A stretch of 64,000 nt of DNA, from contig NC_085141.1 of assembly GCF_024139115.2 (NCBI RefSeq), positions 34,044,120-34,108,119 of the forward strand, in the 5' to 3' direction. Positions 1 to 11,835 of the stretch are shown here, one piece after another. Under the pieces are notes generated by a model, which made no database searches, was not told the DNA's origin, and saw nothing but the letters and a program-made list of their open reading frames with translations. Position numbers and translations under genes: made by a program. Source of the stretch: Armigeres subalbatus. Taxonomy: Eukaryota > Arthropoda > Insecta > Diptera > Culicidae. Each line of letters begins with the position of its first letter. The first letter of the stretch is position 1.

Positions 1-19
1 ATAAATCATCATTCTCGGA

Positions 20-62
20 ATATCGAAGGTACTCCAAACCATTCTTGAGTTCAGATAATGAA
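20..62 (-). repeat. Inverted partial unit of satellite A
   Basis: Read on the minus strand this stretch gives ACTCAAGAATGGTTTGGAGT followed by a CGATATT motif, which matches the head of each satellite A unit that follows from about base 181 in the opposite orientation. It is a short, diverged, inverted piece of the same repeat. Confidence 0.45.
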
Positions 63-180
63 GCTGTACAAGATCAACAGAGTAATTCAAAAGGCTCCCG
101 AGCTTGTGTATTAGTTGCAGAAGCCCCATGCCATGGGACATCATTACATCAGTATGTACAAATCACAACAACTGAATATT

Positions 181-985
181 AAGATCTGTACTCAAGGATA
201 GTTTGGAGTGTCGTAAATATTGAACGAATTCTGTGGTGTGTCTGTAATGGTATTACGAGGTACCTTGGAGCTATTCCAACTAAGAAAACTAGTGAGGACA
301 TCGAAGATCTTCATGTTGATCGATTTGAATATCAAGGATAGTTTGGAGTGTCGTAAATATTGATCGAATTCTGTGGTGCGTCTGTAATGGTGTTACGAGG
401 TACCTTGGAGCTATTCCAACTAAGAAAACTAGTGAGGACATCGAAGATCTTCATGTTGATCGATTTGAATATTAAGATCTGTACTCAACGATAGTTTGGA
501 GTGTCGTAGATATTGATCGAATTCTGTGGTGCACCTGTAATGGTGTTGCGAAGTACTTTGGAGCTATTCCAACTCATAAAATTAATGAGGACATCGAAGA
601 TCTTCATGTTAATCTTCATTTAGATCTGTACTCAAGGATAGTTTGGAGTGTCGTACATGTCGAATGAATTCTGTAGTTTGTCTGTAATGATGTAATGAAG
701 TCCCGTAAAGCTGTTCCAACTTATAAAAATAGTAGAGGCATCGAAGATTTTCATGTTGATCGGTTTGAATATTAAGATTTATTCTCAAGGATAGTTTGGA
801 GAGTCGTAGATGTCGAGTGAAGTCTGTAATGTGCCTGTAATGGCGTTACGAGGTACTGTGGAGCTATTCCAACTCCTAAAAAAGTGAGGACATCGTAGAT
901 GTTCTTGTTGATCGATTTGAACATTAAGATCTGAATTCAAGGACAGTTTGGAGTATCGTAGATATTGAAAAAGATCTGTTATACC
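181..985 (+). repeat. Satellite A: about six tandem ~150 bp units
   Basis: Six units begin with a variant of CTCAAGGATAGTTTGGAGTG near 191, 331, 484, 631, 784 and 936, giving spacings of 140, 153, 147, 153 and 152 bases. Each unit continues with an ATTCTGTGGTG-like block, GTTACGAGGTACCTTGGAGC and GAGGACATCGAAGATCTTCA. The second unit lacks about 13 bases at its head. Divergence rises toward the right end, where the last unit breaks off into unrelated sequence. No coding potential is credible; short reading frames here are by-products of the repeat. Confidence 0.85.
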
Positions 986-1825
986 GCTGGGCAGGTGCTG
1001 GATTTTATAATTAAGCATTTCAATATCAATTATTTAACAAGAATATGGTAAAGTATGGTGCCCGTAACCTGACCTGTGCAATATTTTTCCTAGATGGAGC
1101 AGTTAATATTGAACATTTTTGCTGAAGAAAACAAAGCTCTATCTCTTAAAAGTGATTTTTGACTGCTGATTTTCGTCTTGGGTCATATATGACCCATCCG
1201 TATTGAATCGGTAGCATGTCGGCCCTGTGGAACAGTTTCATGTTGGTAAGCCATTTACCAGGAGTTGTTGATCCGCCTTGAGTAAGTCTAGGAGAGTCTC
1301 AGCTTAGTGCTGGAAATAATTTGAAAACTGAGCAAGGGTCATATAATTAACATGCAAATCAATACATTTTTTCAGCATAGCATAGTAACGGTGTACTTCG
1401 TAAATTGGACACTAGTGATACTGATGTTTTTCTTTTGAAATCCTTATTCAGATTGCTATCAGAAATCAAGGTGGGTGTGGTCCTTGATTTCAATCTAGGA
1501 TAAAAATCACAAAAGCATGACGATTACTACTCCTGGCCACGCCCATTTTCATCGTAACTTGGGATGGGAAGGAACTGTTGATATAGCACTTACTTAATGA
1601 GAGGCCCCGACTCAGCGACACCTTCATAAGTAACACGAAGTTGGATATTGGGGAAGGAATTCGTTGGGTCAGGATTTGCCTGTAGCTGACGATGTGACCA
1701 TGGTAGATCTTGTACCGTAACACACCACGCAAAGGTGCCTACCCAGCGTTACGGGAATCAATTCATTTTATCAGGAGCCTGAAATTCTTTGTCTGGCTTA
1801 ACCGATATTATGATGGACATTCTTT
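986..1825. other. No gene seen
   Basis: AT-rich sequence with only short random reading frames (the longest is an 80-codon minus-strand frame at 1490-1732 with no recognisable motif). Confidence 0.6.
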
Positions 1826-1833
1826 CAAAGACT

Positions 1834-2128
1834 TCTTCTTCTTCTTCTTCTTATTGGCATTACATCCCCACACTGGGACAGAGCCGCCTCGCAGCTTAGT
1901 GTTCATTAAGCACTTCCACAGTTATTAACTGCGAGGTTTCTAAGCCAGGTTACCATTTTTGCATTCGTATATCATGAGGCTAGCACGATGATACTTTTAT
2001 GCCCAGGGAAGTCGAGACAATTTCCAATCCGAAAATTGTCTAGACCAGCACCGGGAATCGAACCCAGCCACCCTCAGCATGGTCTTGCTTTGTAGCCGCG
2101 CGTCTTACCGCACGACTAAGGAGGGCCC
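1834..2128 (-). mobile_element. tRNA-derived SINE, complete, with target duplication
   Basis: On the minus strand the element starts with a tRNA-like head containing the RNA polymerase III box-B motif GGTTCGATTCC (near 2050). It continues through a conserved body (CCTCATGATATACGAATGC; CTTAGAAACCTCGCAGTTAA) and ends in GGGGATGTAATGCCAATAA plus a (GAA)n tail. The 8 bp sequence CAAAGACT flanks both ends (1826-1833 and 2129-2136), as expected for target-primed reverse transcription. At least four other copies or pieces lie in this window (19.1, 40.0, 41.8 and 59.7 kb). It resembles culicine tRNA-SINEs such as the Feilai group, but the family name is not certain. Confidence 0.85.
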
Positions 2129-2136
2129 CAAAGACT

Positions 2137-4038
2137 AGCAGGAGTCAATTTTGGCAATCATTTTTTTCATGTCGCGTCTTATTCAGAATAGTCACTATTA
2201 TAGGTGGTATTAAGATATGCATTTAATATTATCTTGCCGCATAGAGGTTGATCGCCTGTTTAGAGAAAATTAACCGCAATCTATTTCCTGCATGACAGTA
2301 TAGTTCCTCCATCTTTCTACGAACTAGGTTAATTTGGTACCTTTATTTTCTGACTATCCGTTTACAACACAGATTTTAGCATATTATTTCCATGAGTCCT
2401 TCTTTCATACGAATCACATCGTCAAGCTATCTACTTTGGTAGACCATGACCTAGACGGTTTCTATGTAAATATAGCTTTACCACAAATGGAACCAAAATG
2501 GATATCACCGCAGTGACGCAGTTGAAGGTCAACAATTATGGATTGTGACTTTAACCTGCTGTCCTTTTTTCATATCTCCATGATAACTCTGTAGCTGTCA
2601 TATAGCACACAACCAACAACCGAAGAATATCGATCAAACTAACCGCCAGCTGGCCGTGATACTTCTTCCTACAATGTGGCAATGAACACAAACAAAAACA
2701 ATTTGTCATATGCGGGGAAGAAGGGCGGCAAAATTCTTCAATGGAACTAATGGAACAGAGCAGACGAAGCATGCATGAAGCTTATCCATCAACATTTGCT
2801 TCGTCAATGATGGTTATTTTCTATTGCTTAAACGTGAGTACTAAGTATACAGATGGAACTTTGAAAAAATGACACATGTCGATGCATCCACCATTCAGCA
2901 TAGTATTTCTCATAGGCACGTGTCAATATTGCTATCATCATTGGCGTAAATAAAAGCGGCGACGAGCCCATTTGTCCGGTATTTGTTAATTCACTTTGAA
3001 ATAAAAAAGCGGTAATTATAACCAATCTGAACATAGCTTCTAAAATTCTAAAACAGAAGGTTGTGCATCAAGAATATACATGTTTGGTTACGAGAGATAT
3101 TTCCTAACTAATTCACATCAATGATATGTACATTCTTCTGCTTTATTTTGACCAAACCAGATCGTGTACTACTTCAACTGATGCATTGAAATTTTTATAG
3201 CAAAGAAATACAGGTAACTTTCATTATCTTTTGAACGCCGTACGCTTTACGATTCTCTCATTTCATTTATTTAGATTTCATCTATGGGGGATAAAACCAA
3301 ATACCGTACACTACTCAAAACGACACCTGCAGATGTCCTCGAATCATATGATGTGGTAAAAAAAAAGCTTTTTGAAAGTTCTTTACCAGCATGGAATATC
3401 AAGTTTTCATGTTTTAAACTTTGTTCAAAAGTTGAGATTGAAAAAAGCACCTCGTCACTTAATAGGCTCTCGACTGTTTCAATCTAACAAATAAATTTTC
3501 AGCTTTTAGTCTTTACTGGCAATTGAAACAACATGTTTCTCTACGCCTTAAGTTCGTCTTGATTATCTAGAACTCGATGCGAGTCAGCCATTTATTCCAA
3601 TATTTGTTATGGCTACTGAACTCATTTTGGTTGAAAGTTAATTACTAAAGACTATAATTAAAACAATTTTGGAAGCAAAACGACCAACTCAATTATATTA
3701 TTCATACTAGAAGTGACTAAACCACGCCAAATTGGACACCATAATTAGCATGGCGCACGTGTAATTCGGTGTCGGTTGGAATTACGCTCAAGGTGCCAGT
3801 AAACTGTTTACTCACTCACTAGTTGATGCGCGCGGTACCTCAAAGACAGTCAAGATGCATCAACTATTGCACTCATCAAGTACACTGACTGTATATAGTT
3901 GTATGTCAGCTACCGGTGAATACGCACGGCCATCGGACAGCCTCAAAGTGCATGGTTCCATTCAAAGCCACAGGGTAATAGAACTTATGTTGACCTTGCA
4001 AAACATTGCACAGCAAAAAATTAGGATTAAATCACATA
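2137..4038. other. No gene seen
   Basis: AT-rich DNA with short reading frames under 75 codons that show no family motif. No repeat copy recognised inside the window. Confidence 0.55.
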
Positions 4039-4040
4039 TA

Positions 4041-4859
4041 GGGTAAGACAGTATAATGCGCCCCACCTGGCCAAAACGCCCCTCTTTGATTTCTAGAAAA
4101 CTATAACTAATTAAGGGCCAAAATCAGTTGGTACCTATAAATATTTGTAAAACCATCGTACTATGTGAATGTGGAAGTATTTTTGTATTACATAATGAAA
4201 ATAATAGCAAAATACAAAAAGTGACAGTTTTGATGTAACTTTTTATGTTTGTTTGCTCAACATTCTGGAGCGACGCTAACATACTGTCCGCAAAACTTGC
4301 ACTGGAACACTCAATTGGGCAACAAAATAACTTTTCTCAGTGGTTAATATGATATAAAATTGCTTCCATCTTCAAAAACGTAACGATTTTCGAAAATATG
4401 TTTTACTGGCCAAAACGCCCCAGTGTAGGCAGGACGATATGCCCTTACCAACTGGACACAAGCGCGGCGAGCTTGCAGCAGTTGCTTCAAATTGTATGGA
4501 CATTATTGAAATGTAATTAAAACCTGATTAAAATGGACTTATGTTGGTTTTTAATGTCGGGCACATAAGGATTTGTAACCTTTTATTATGGGATTGATGA
4601 AATACTAATGAAGGGCTATGGAACGTCTCTGGCTAAGGTGGGGCGTATTGCCCAGGCACCTTTTGAAATCCATTTTTTCACGACTTTTCAAAAAAGCATT
4701 ATTACGTGTTATCTGTAATATGTTTATATGACTACTCACGGGCAATGCATTTGCGACTTCTTGCAGTACCAAATTACACAAAGTTTGCATAAATTGCGAT
4801 GAAAAGTAAAAAGTTATCAAGGTTTTGCCTTAGGGGGGGCATATTATACCGTCTTACCC
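4041..4859. mobile_element. TIR element (MITE-like), 819 bp, TA-flanked
   Basis: The left end reads GGGTAAGACAGTATAAT and the right end, inverted, reads GGGTAAGACGGTATAAT, followed on both sides by a C-rich block. TA dinucleotides flank it at 4039-4040 and 4860-4861. No transposase reading frame is present, so it is a non-autonomous DNA transposon. A TA duplication suggests mobilisation by a Tc1/mariner-type enzyme, but that is inference. The interior holds two direct copies of CTGGCCAAAACGCCCC (about 4067 and 4408). Confidence 0.8.
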
Positions 4860-4861
4860 TA

Positions 4862-6985
4862 AACATTTGGTCATGTATAACTGCAACGATAATCCTGTAC
4901 TGTTTTGTTTAAATGATACTGATTTGTGTTATACTTCATGCAACGATACTCAATGATGTGGAATTGCATGAAAAAATATCACTTATACTTACATCATATG
5001 TCATGCTCATGTACATTAAATGTCATGCTCCAAATAAGTACAAGATTTGTAAAAAAAATACAAGTTTAGTTTGATCTGCTTTTTCTCATTTTTTTTATAG
5101 AAACTTTCTTATTGTTTTATTGTTTTTTTTTATCGATCACGAAATATCATAAAACTGGACAGTTCTTTATGTTGGCTTTGTGCTGTGAAAAACTGATCTG
5201 AAAATCACTGAAATCTCTAAAAAGCTCAAAACTGATGAGCTGTCTTTAAATATCAATACGGTTTTCAACCTAAAACATTGGTTTTTCATCTAAAGGTTCC
5301 ATTTTAGTGATATACAAGAACAAAACTATTTTGGATCTCGGTTTAGCAAGAAGGACAAGTTTCCCAAAAGTACAAGTGCACCCTATATTTATTTTATAGT
5401 TTAACAGATATGCATATTTTGACCTCAACTGTAACTTACAGCCTGTAAGGTCGTCTTCAGTGTCGAACTAAGTTTCGTGAATCGTCAACAATGGATACTT
5501 TTACCCTTAGTCCAATCAGCTGATCATAGTTGCGTTCAAACCTTCCATGCTCTCGGCGCACTATCAACGCACCGTGCAATATGCCCGCTTTGGTGAACGC
5601 TAGAGAGCATTAGGCGATGGCCCTGATAGTTGCAAAAAAAAAACTCGTTGTAAACAAGCAATAATAGCACAGTGCGTGTCGAATCATCATCATAATCATT
5701 TCCATCACCGGCGTAGCGTGATGAGCTTCACAATTATTCCCACCAGAAAGTACGTGCCCGGTTATTTAAGATGAAGTGGAAATAACGACGATATATTGTC
5801 TACAAATGGAATCGGAGTTGAATAGCCCATTGGCCTTTGTTTGTCCAAAACATTCAAAGTTTTCTGTAGTTTACAGTAAGATGAAAAATGGGAGAGCTTC
5901 TCTATATTTTTATAACTATATGCAGAATACAAAAATAGAACATTTAAAATTCAACAGTGGTAAAGAAAAAACATTATCAACTAAGAAAGCAGCGAAATGA
6001 AGGATGGAATAAACATCGAAAGCAGCTCTGTTTGATGCCGAAGCGTTTTAGTTCATTTTCTCCTTTTTATTTTCGAACACACATTATGGATAACCTTCAA
6101 TGAAAACGGAGTTCTATTATAGCTTCTAATACCCCGTACTTGTGCCTCACAATAAATCCGTTTATTTGTACAGAAACACAATTGTACCATCTTGGCTGTA
6201 GTAACTTCACAGCGTGTTGGTCATGGTTTACGACTAGGTGCCCATACCACCAAACTAGAACATGTTAAGTGGGGAGTGGATTTTTCTCACGGTCAATTTG
6301 AACGCGACAACAAGATTGAAAGATTTTTTCAGAAGTAAACTTAGCATTTTGTCGCGGTAAATTAGTACTAAATGCTCAATTAGCTACGCAATGCCATTAG
6401 AATAAGTTTGTAATTCACTGATATTTATTTGTCTTCAAATAGGAACAAAGAGCTCTTGTTTTAAAACTTGGCTTGGTAATATATGTTTGCGCTCTGTGGA
6501 GCATGGCTTACTTCTGAAGATGGAATCAGCTTCCATGATTCTCGCATTATTCGCCAAGATCGGGAAGACCACTATGGTTAGGGTGACCATATGAAATTTT
6601 CCCAAAGGAGGACAATTCACCTGAATCGTAGCAAAAAAGGAGGACAACATCGATCGGTTTTTGATTTTAATATGATTTTTAAGATCTATGCACATTAAAG
6701 TTTATTGGAAGTAGTTTTTGTAAGTCGAGGCAAATACGGCATCTTCTGCTACTTCATTAGCATTACATCTCCAGATGGAACATTTCCAACCCTCATTACT
6801 CAAGTACTTTCCAATTATAAACTGCAACCATGTAGGGGCAACTGGACACACATGATCCCCGGGCACACATGATCCCATTCTGTTTTCTCAAAAACTATTA
6901 AATTTTTTATACCACTGATATGTGCAAACGGATCCGTTAGATAGATTATTAAATCTGAGTAACATTTGATGTTAGTTACTATTTA
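4862..6985. other. No gene seen
   Basis: AT-rich sequence. Around 6571-6660 a GTTAGGGTGACCATATG motif followed by two AGGAGGACAA blocks resembles the end of a dispersed DNA element, but no partner end was found. Two direct copies of an ACACATGATCCC motif occur near 6853-6888. Confidence 0.5.
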
Positions 6986-7245
6986 GAGTGGCACAAATTA
7001 GTATGGGAAAAACTTTTTTCAATTTTTTTTTTATGGGCCGCATACAAATTGTGCCTTTTAACTGCAAATCACTGTTTTTGGATGTTTCTGCATACATTTT
7101 TTCATATAAACTTCCAACAAGTTTAGCACTGCCCAAACGTTGACCGATTTGGCTGAAATTTTGTCCAGAGCATCAGGGCATCAAATAGAACCGAATAAGA
7201 GGGCGGCCCATCAAAAAAATTGAAAAAGTGTTTTTTGAGCCACCC
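6986..7245. mobile_element. TIR element, 260 bp, TA-flanked
   Basis: Imperfect terminal inverted repeats of about 45-50 bp: the left arm begins GAGTGGCACAAA and contains CTTTTTTCAATTTTTTTTTT then ATGGGCCGC; the right arm inverted begins GGGTGGCTCAAAA and contains ACTTTTTCAATTTTTTTGAT then GGGCCGCC. TA flanks both ends (6984-6985, 7246-7247). The interior (about 7047-7147) is homologous in inverted orientation to 21822-21917. Ends resemble those of the larger element at 57129-57868. Confidence 0.7.
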
Positions 7246-7247
7246 TA

Positions 7248-8107
7248 GTATATAGGTTTTAGAGAAGTTTTATTATTTGACCATTCTCAATCCTTTCTTT
7301 CTTCAAAGGAGAAAAGTTTAATAACTCTGAATATGTCCAACCAAAACGTGTCTAATTTTTACTGGTCAAAGTTTTATTATTGAAGAATTGAATGAATTCA
7401 TTCAATTAACTATTGCTTATTTTCCATTGAATACAAAACACAAAACAAGATAAATACTTAACATGGACACACTTGACCCCCCACAGTTTGGACACACTTG
7501 ATCCCGATATTGCATATATTAAGGCGTTTGTTGTATACCATCGCATATTATTGTATGTAAGGTATGTAACTAATTGATCTGTTAAAATTCTTTTCTAGTT
7601 AAAAAGTATAAATACATTTAATTTCTCTTTAGTTTTGTCAATCAGGCGTTACATGCACAATTTGAATTTCTCAATAGCCTTATTTCATTAACCAGAACAA
7701 AGTGTAGTTGAACATACTTAGTTTTGATTAGTTTTATGAAATGCATTTTAACATTATTTTAAATGAAAAAGAGTATAAATTAAGCTTTGACAATACTCAA
7801 CAAATCACTGGGCTTAAAATCAGTATTGTTCGATCTGGCATTTAATTCTTTCCGTTTCAACTAGGAGAAGTTTGCTTACAATCACCATTTATTTGTAAAT
7901 CTTCTTAAAGTATTTTCAATATTAATAGGCTCATTCAACAACCTTTGGTCAGTCGTTTAAGAGAAATCGCATTTGTGTAATAATAACACGCACTACAAAA
8001 AAAATGATGATGTTTAAAGCATGCGTGACAGTGCCATTTTTATGTATGAAGTCACCATCCTGGTATTGTGGTACTGGTAGTAGTCTGGCGATCTCGATGT
8101 ATATTTT
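7248..8107. other. No gene seen
   Basis: AT-rich sequence. Two GGACACACTTGA motifs at about 7466-7502 are direct, not inverted, relatives of motifs near 6850; their meaning is unclear. Confidence 0.5.
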
Positions 8108-8196
8108 TGTTGGGTCCGCGACGTTAGGCATAAGGACGTTAGGCATGAGTACGTTAGGTATAATGTACGTTAGGCATTATGGACGTTTGGCATAAT
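8108..8196 (+). repeat. Short tandem repeat, ACGTTAGGCATRA-like units
   Basis: Five imperfect units of 16-18 bases built on ACGTTAGGCAT lie in a row directly upstream of the RTE-A leader. Similar CATGTTAGGG-type motifs occur next to the other RTE leaders at about 30115-30150 and 48395, so this may be a leader-associated feature. Confidence 0.7.
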
Positions 8197-8275
8197 TCTG
8201 CCTTCTTTATATCATGGGCAGCAAGGACTATGTCAAAGGGCTTGACGATCCCTCCCCATGCCATCTGCGAGTTGT

Positions 8276-11200
8276 GGGGCTTGCCTAGGATGTGGTGGGG
8301 TTTGACAGTGGGCCCTGTTAAATTCTTGGAAAAAGCTGCATGTATCCGCAAGTCGGCCCCACCAAAGCGACCGTGTGCCGCTCAAAGCACATAAGTCCAA
8401 GTCCTGGTGTTAGGTAGGACGTTAAACAGCCCTGACACAACGGCCCTCCGTCGAGACAGGAGGTTTGCGCAGGCCCAATAAGCCGCCTGGAAGACCAATA
8501 ATTACGAACAATATAAGAGATAATGCGACTCGATATAATCGGCAAAGACCTAGGCGACGAATAAAGGATCACGATTGGAAGCTTGGAACATGGAACGTCG
8601 TGGTGCTGCAGGAGATTTGCTGGACAGGACAGAAAGTGTGGAAAAGCGGGCATCGAGCGGCTACCTTCTACCAAAGCTGTGGCACCACCAACGAGCTGGG
8701 AACCGGCTTCATAGTGCTGGGTAAGATGCGCCAACGCGTGATTGGGTGGCAGCCAATCAACGCAAGGATGTGCAAGCTGAGGATTAAAGGCCGTTTCTTC
8801 AACCATCATCAACGTGCACTGACCCGACGACGAGAAAGAAGCGTTCTATGCACAGCTGGAGCAGACATACGATGGATGGCCACTGCAGGACGTCAAAATC
8901 GTCATCGGTGACATGAACGCACAGGTAGGAAGGAGAAATGTATAGACCCGTCATCGGACCGGATAGTCCGCATACCGTATCGCCTGACAACTGCCACCGC
9001 TGCACAAACTTCGCAGCCTCCCGCGGAATGGTAGTCCGAAGCAGCTTCTTTCCCCGCAAAAATATCCACAAGGTCACATGGAGATCACCTAACCAAGAAA
9101 CGCAAAACCAAATCGACCACGTTCAAATCGACGGCAAATTCTTCTCCGACATCACGAACGTCCGCACTTACCGCAGTGCGAATATTGAATCCGACCACTG
9201 CCTCGTTGCAGTATGCTTGCGCTCAAAACTCTCGACGGTGTACAACACGCGTCGAAGTCGGACGCCGCGGCTTAACATTGGGCGGCTACAAGATGGTAGA
9301 CTAGCCCAAGAATACGCGCAGCAGCTGGAAGTGGCACTTCCAACAGGAGAGCAGCTAGGCGCAGTGTCTCTTGAAGATGGCTGGAGAGATATTCGATCCG
9401 CCATTGGTAGCACCGCAACCGCTGCACTTGGCACGGTGCCCCCGGATCAGAGAAACGACTGGTATGACGGCGAATGTGAGCAGTTAGTGGAAGAGAAGAA
9501 TGCAGCATGGACGAGATTGCTGCAACACCGCACGAGGGCGAACGAGGCACGATATAAACGGGCGCGGAACAGACAAAACTCGATTTTCCGGAGGAAAAAG
9601 TGCCAGCAGGAAGATCGAGACCGTGAAGAGACGGAGCAACTATACCGCGCTAATAACACACGAAAGTTCTATGAGAAGTTAAACCGTTCACGTAAGGGCC
9701 ACGTGCCACAGCCTGGTATGTGCAAGGACATAAACGGGAACCTTCTTACGAACGAGCGTAAGGTGATCCAAAGGTGGCGGCAGCACTACGAAGAACACCT
9801 GAATGGCGATATGGCAGAAAACGGTGGCGGTATGGTAATGAACCTAGGAGCACGCGCGCAGGACATGCGACTTCCGGCTTCGAATCTCCAGGAAATCCAG
9901 TAGGAGATCGGCCGGCTGAAAAACAACAAAGCCCCTGGAGTTGACCAACTACCAGGAGAGCTGTTTAAACACGGTGGTGAGGCACTGGCTAGAGCGGTTT
10001 GCGAGGATGAGGTTCTGCCGAAGGAGTGGATGGAAGGTGTCGTGTGTCCCATCTACAAAAAGGGCGATAAGCTGGATTGTAGCAACTACCGCGCAATCAC
10101 ATTGATGAACGCCGCCTACAAGGTACTCTCCCAAATTTTATGCCGCCGACTAACACCAATTGCAAGAGAGTTCGTGGGGCAGTACCAGGCGGGATTTATG
10201 GGTGAACGCTCTACCACAGACCAGGTGTTCGCCATACGTCAGATATTGCAGAAATGCCGCGAATACAACGTGCCCACACATCATCTATTTATCGACTTCA
10301 AAGCCGCATATGATACAATCGATCGGGTCCAGCTATGGCAGCTAATGCACGGAAACGGATTTCCGGATAAACTGATACGGTTGATCAAGGCGAAGATGGA
10401 TCGGGTGATGTGCGTAGTACGAGTTTCAGGGGCATTCTCGAGTCCCTTCGAAACGCGTAGAGGGTTACGGCAAGGTGATGGTCTTTCGTTTCTGCTATTC
10501 AACATCGCTTTGGAGGGAGTAATACGAAGGGAAGGGCATTTTCACGAAGTCCGTCCAGTTATTTGGTTTCGCCGACGACATTGATATCATGGCACGTAAC
10601 TTTGAGAGGATGGAGGAAGCCTACATCAGACTGAAAAGCGAAGCTAAACGGATTGGACTAGTCATCAACACGTCAAAGACGAAGTACATGATAGGAAGAG
10701 GCTCAAGAGAGGTCAATGTAAGCCACCCACCACGAGTTTCTATCGGTGGTGACGAAATCGAGGTGGTTGAAGAATTCGTGTACTTGGGCTCACTGGTGAC
10801 TGCCGATAACGATACCAGCAGAGAAATTCGGAGGCGCACAGTGGCTGGAAATCGTACGTACGTACCTCCGATCGAATAGAGTTCGCCGCCGTACCAAACT
10901 GACTATCTACAAAACGCTTATAAGACCGGTAGTTCTCTACGGACACGAGACCTGGACGATGCTCGTGGAGGACCAACGCGCACTGGGAGTTTTTGAAAGG
11001 AAAGTGTTGCGTACCATCTATGGTGGGGTGCAGATGGCGGACGGTACGTGGAGGAGGCGAATGAACCACGAGTTGCATCAGCTGTTGGGAGAACCATTTA
11101 TCGTTCACACCGCGAAAATCGGAAGACTGCGGTGGGCCGGGCACGTAGCCAGAATGTCGGACAGTAATCCGGTGAAAATGGTTCTCGACAACGATCCGAC

Positions 11201-11380
11201 GGGAACAAGAAGGCGAGGTGCACAGCGGGCAAGGTGGATCGATCAGGTGGAGGACGATTTGCGGACCCTCCGCAGACTGCGTTGTTGGCGAAGTGCAGCC
11301 ATGGACCGAGCTGAATGAAGAAGACTTTTATGTGCAGCACAGGCCACTCCGGCCTTAGTCTGATAAATAATAATAATAAT
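8276..11380 (+). mobile_element. RTE-like non-LTR retrotransposon, RTE-A copy 1, near full length
   Basis: The leader (from about 8276) shares CTAGGATGTGGTGGGGTTTG and a following GCATGTATCYGTAAG block with leader fragments at 18.2 and 29.7 kb. The body encodes an apurinic-type endonuclease followed by a reverse transcriptase. The 3' end is GGCCTTAGTCTGA plus a (TAA)n tract. Single-ORF layout, about 3.1 kb size and a short tandem-repeat tail fit the RTE clade (BovB/JAM1-like); clade assignment is from protein character, not a tree. No clear target duplication was found, so the 5' boundary is approximate. Three other copies occur at 13.2, 19.7 and 35.8 kb. Confidence 0.8.
8576..11318 (+). pseudogene. 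RTE-A endonuclease-reverse transcriptase, broken
   Basis: Endonuclease motifs are visible: GTWN at the start (about 8584), LQEICW (glutamate), VIGDMNAQVG (about 8903) and SDHCLVAV (about 9191). The segment between GTWNV and VLQEI is shortened by a deletion relative to the expected spacing. The frame changes near 8803. A long open stretch (8938-9903, 321 codons) carries the end of the endonuclease and the linker, ending in a TAG. The RT domain follows (LKNNKAPGVDQLPGELF; NYRAITLMN; FIDFKAAYDTIDR; RRGLRQGDG; FADDIDIMA at about 10566). Short deletions near 10535 and 10857 shift the frame. The C-terminal part keeps YLGSLVTADND, HETWTMLVEDQRALGVFERK and GHVARMSDSNPVKM, then ends early at TGA (11316-11318) where other copies read on to SALV. 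It cannot make a full protein. Confidence 0.85.
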
Positions 11381-11835
11381 AACATGTTATGAAATAAAAG
11401 GAGCAGATACTCTACGAAAGAAAAGCAGGCATGGAAGAACATTGGACCTTCTTAGAATGTCAGAGACAAGCTGAGCAAGCATCGTGGATTAAAAAAAAGC
11501 AATATGTGCAACTTTTGACGATTTGTGTAATGGGAGAAAAATAACAAAGCAAAAGCATATCAATGATTAATATCCTCGACTGTGTATTGTGACACAGTAA
11601 AAATAAGAAATTCTTTACGCGGTAATTTTTACCTCGATATAACGTAACTTTTTTTTCTAATCATAAACTTGAAAATTATGAATTCTGTGAATTTTCATGA
11701 GTGCACATTACAACAAACGGGTCTCCACGATTAAAAGTCAGTGACCATGAGTACCTATTGGTGGCCGTGAGTGCTCATGGGTGTGAATTTATCAACGACT
11801 GTATCGATTAGAACACATGGGTGAAACGGGCCTGA
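11381..11835. other. No gene seen
   Basis: AT-rich spacer. The stretch 11799-11818 (ATCGATTAGAACACATG) has an inverted relative near 12690-12712, so the palindromic organisation of the next feature may extend this far. Confidence 0.5.

Noticed and set aside
2040..2128. Possible tRNA gene on the minus strand
   Set aside because: It is the head of a complete SINE with target duplications.
6839..7510. Larger TIR element around 6986-7245 based on GGACACAC motifs on both sides
   Set aside because: The motifs are in direct, not inverted, orientation and no flanking duplication was found.
8004..8195. 63-codon frame
   Set aside because: Its second half is just the translated ACGTTAGGCAT tandem repeat.
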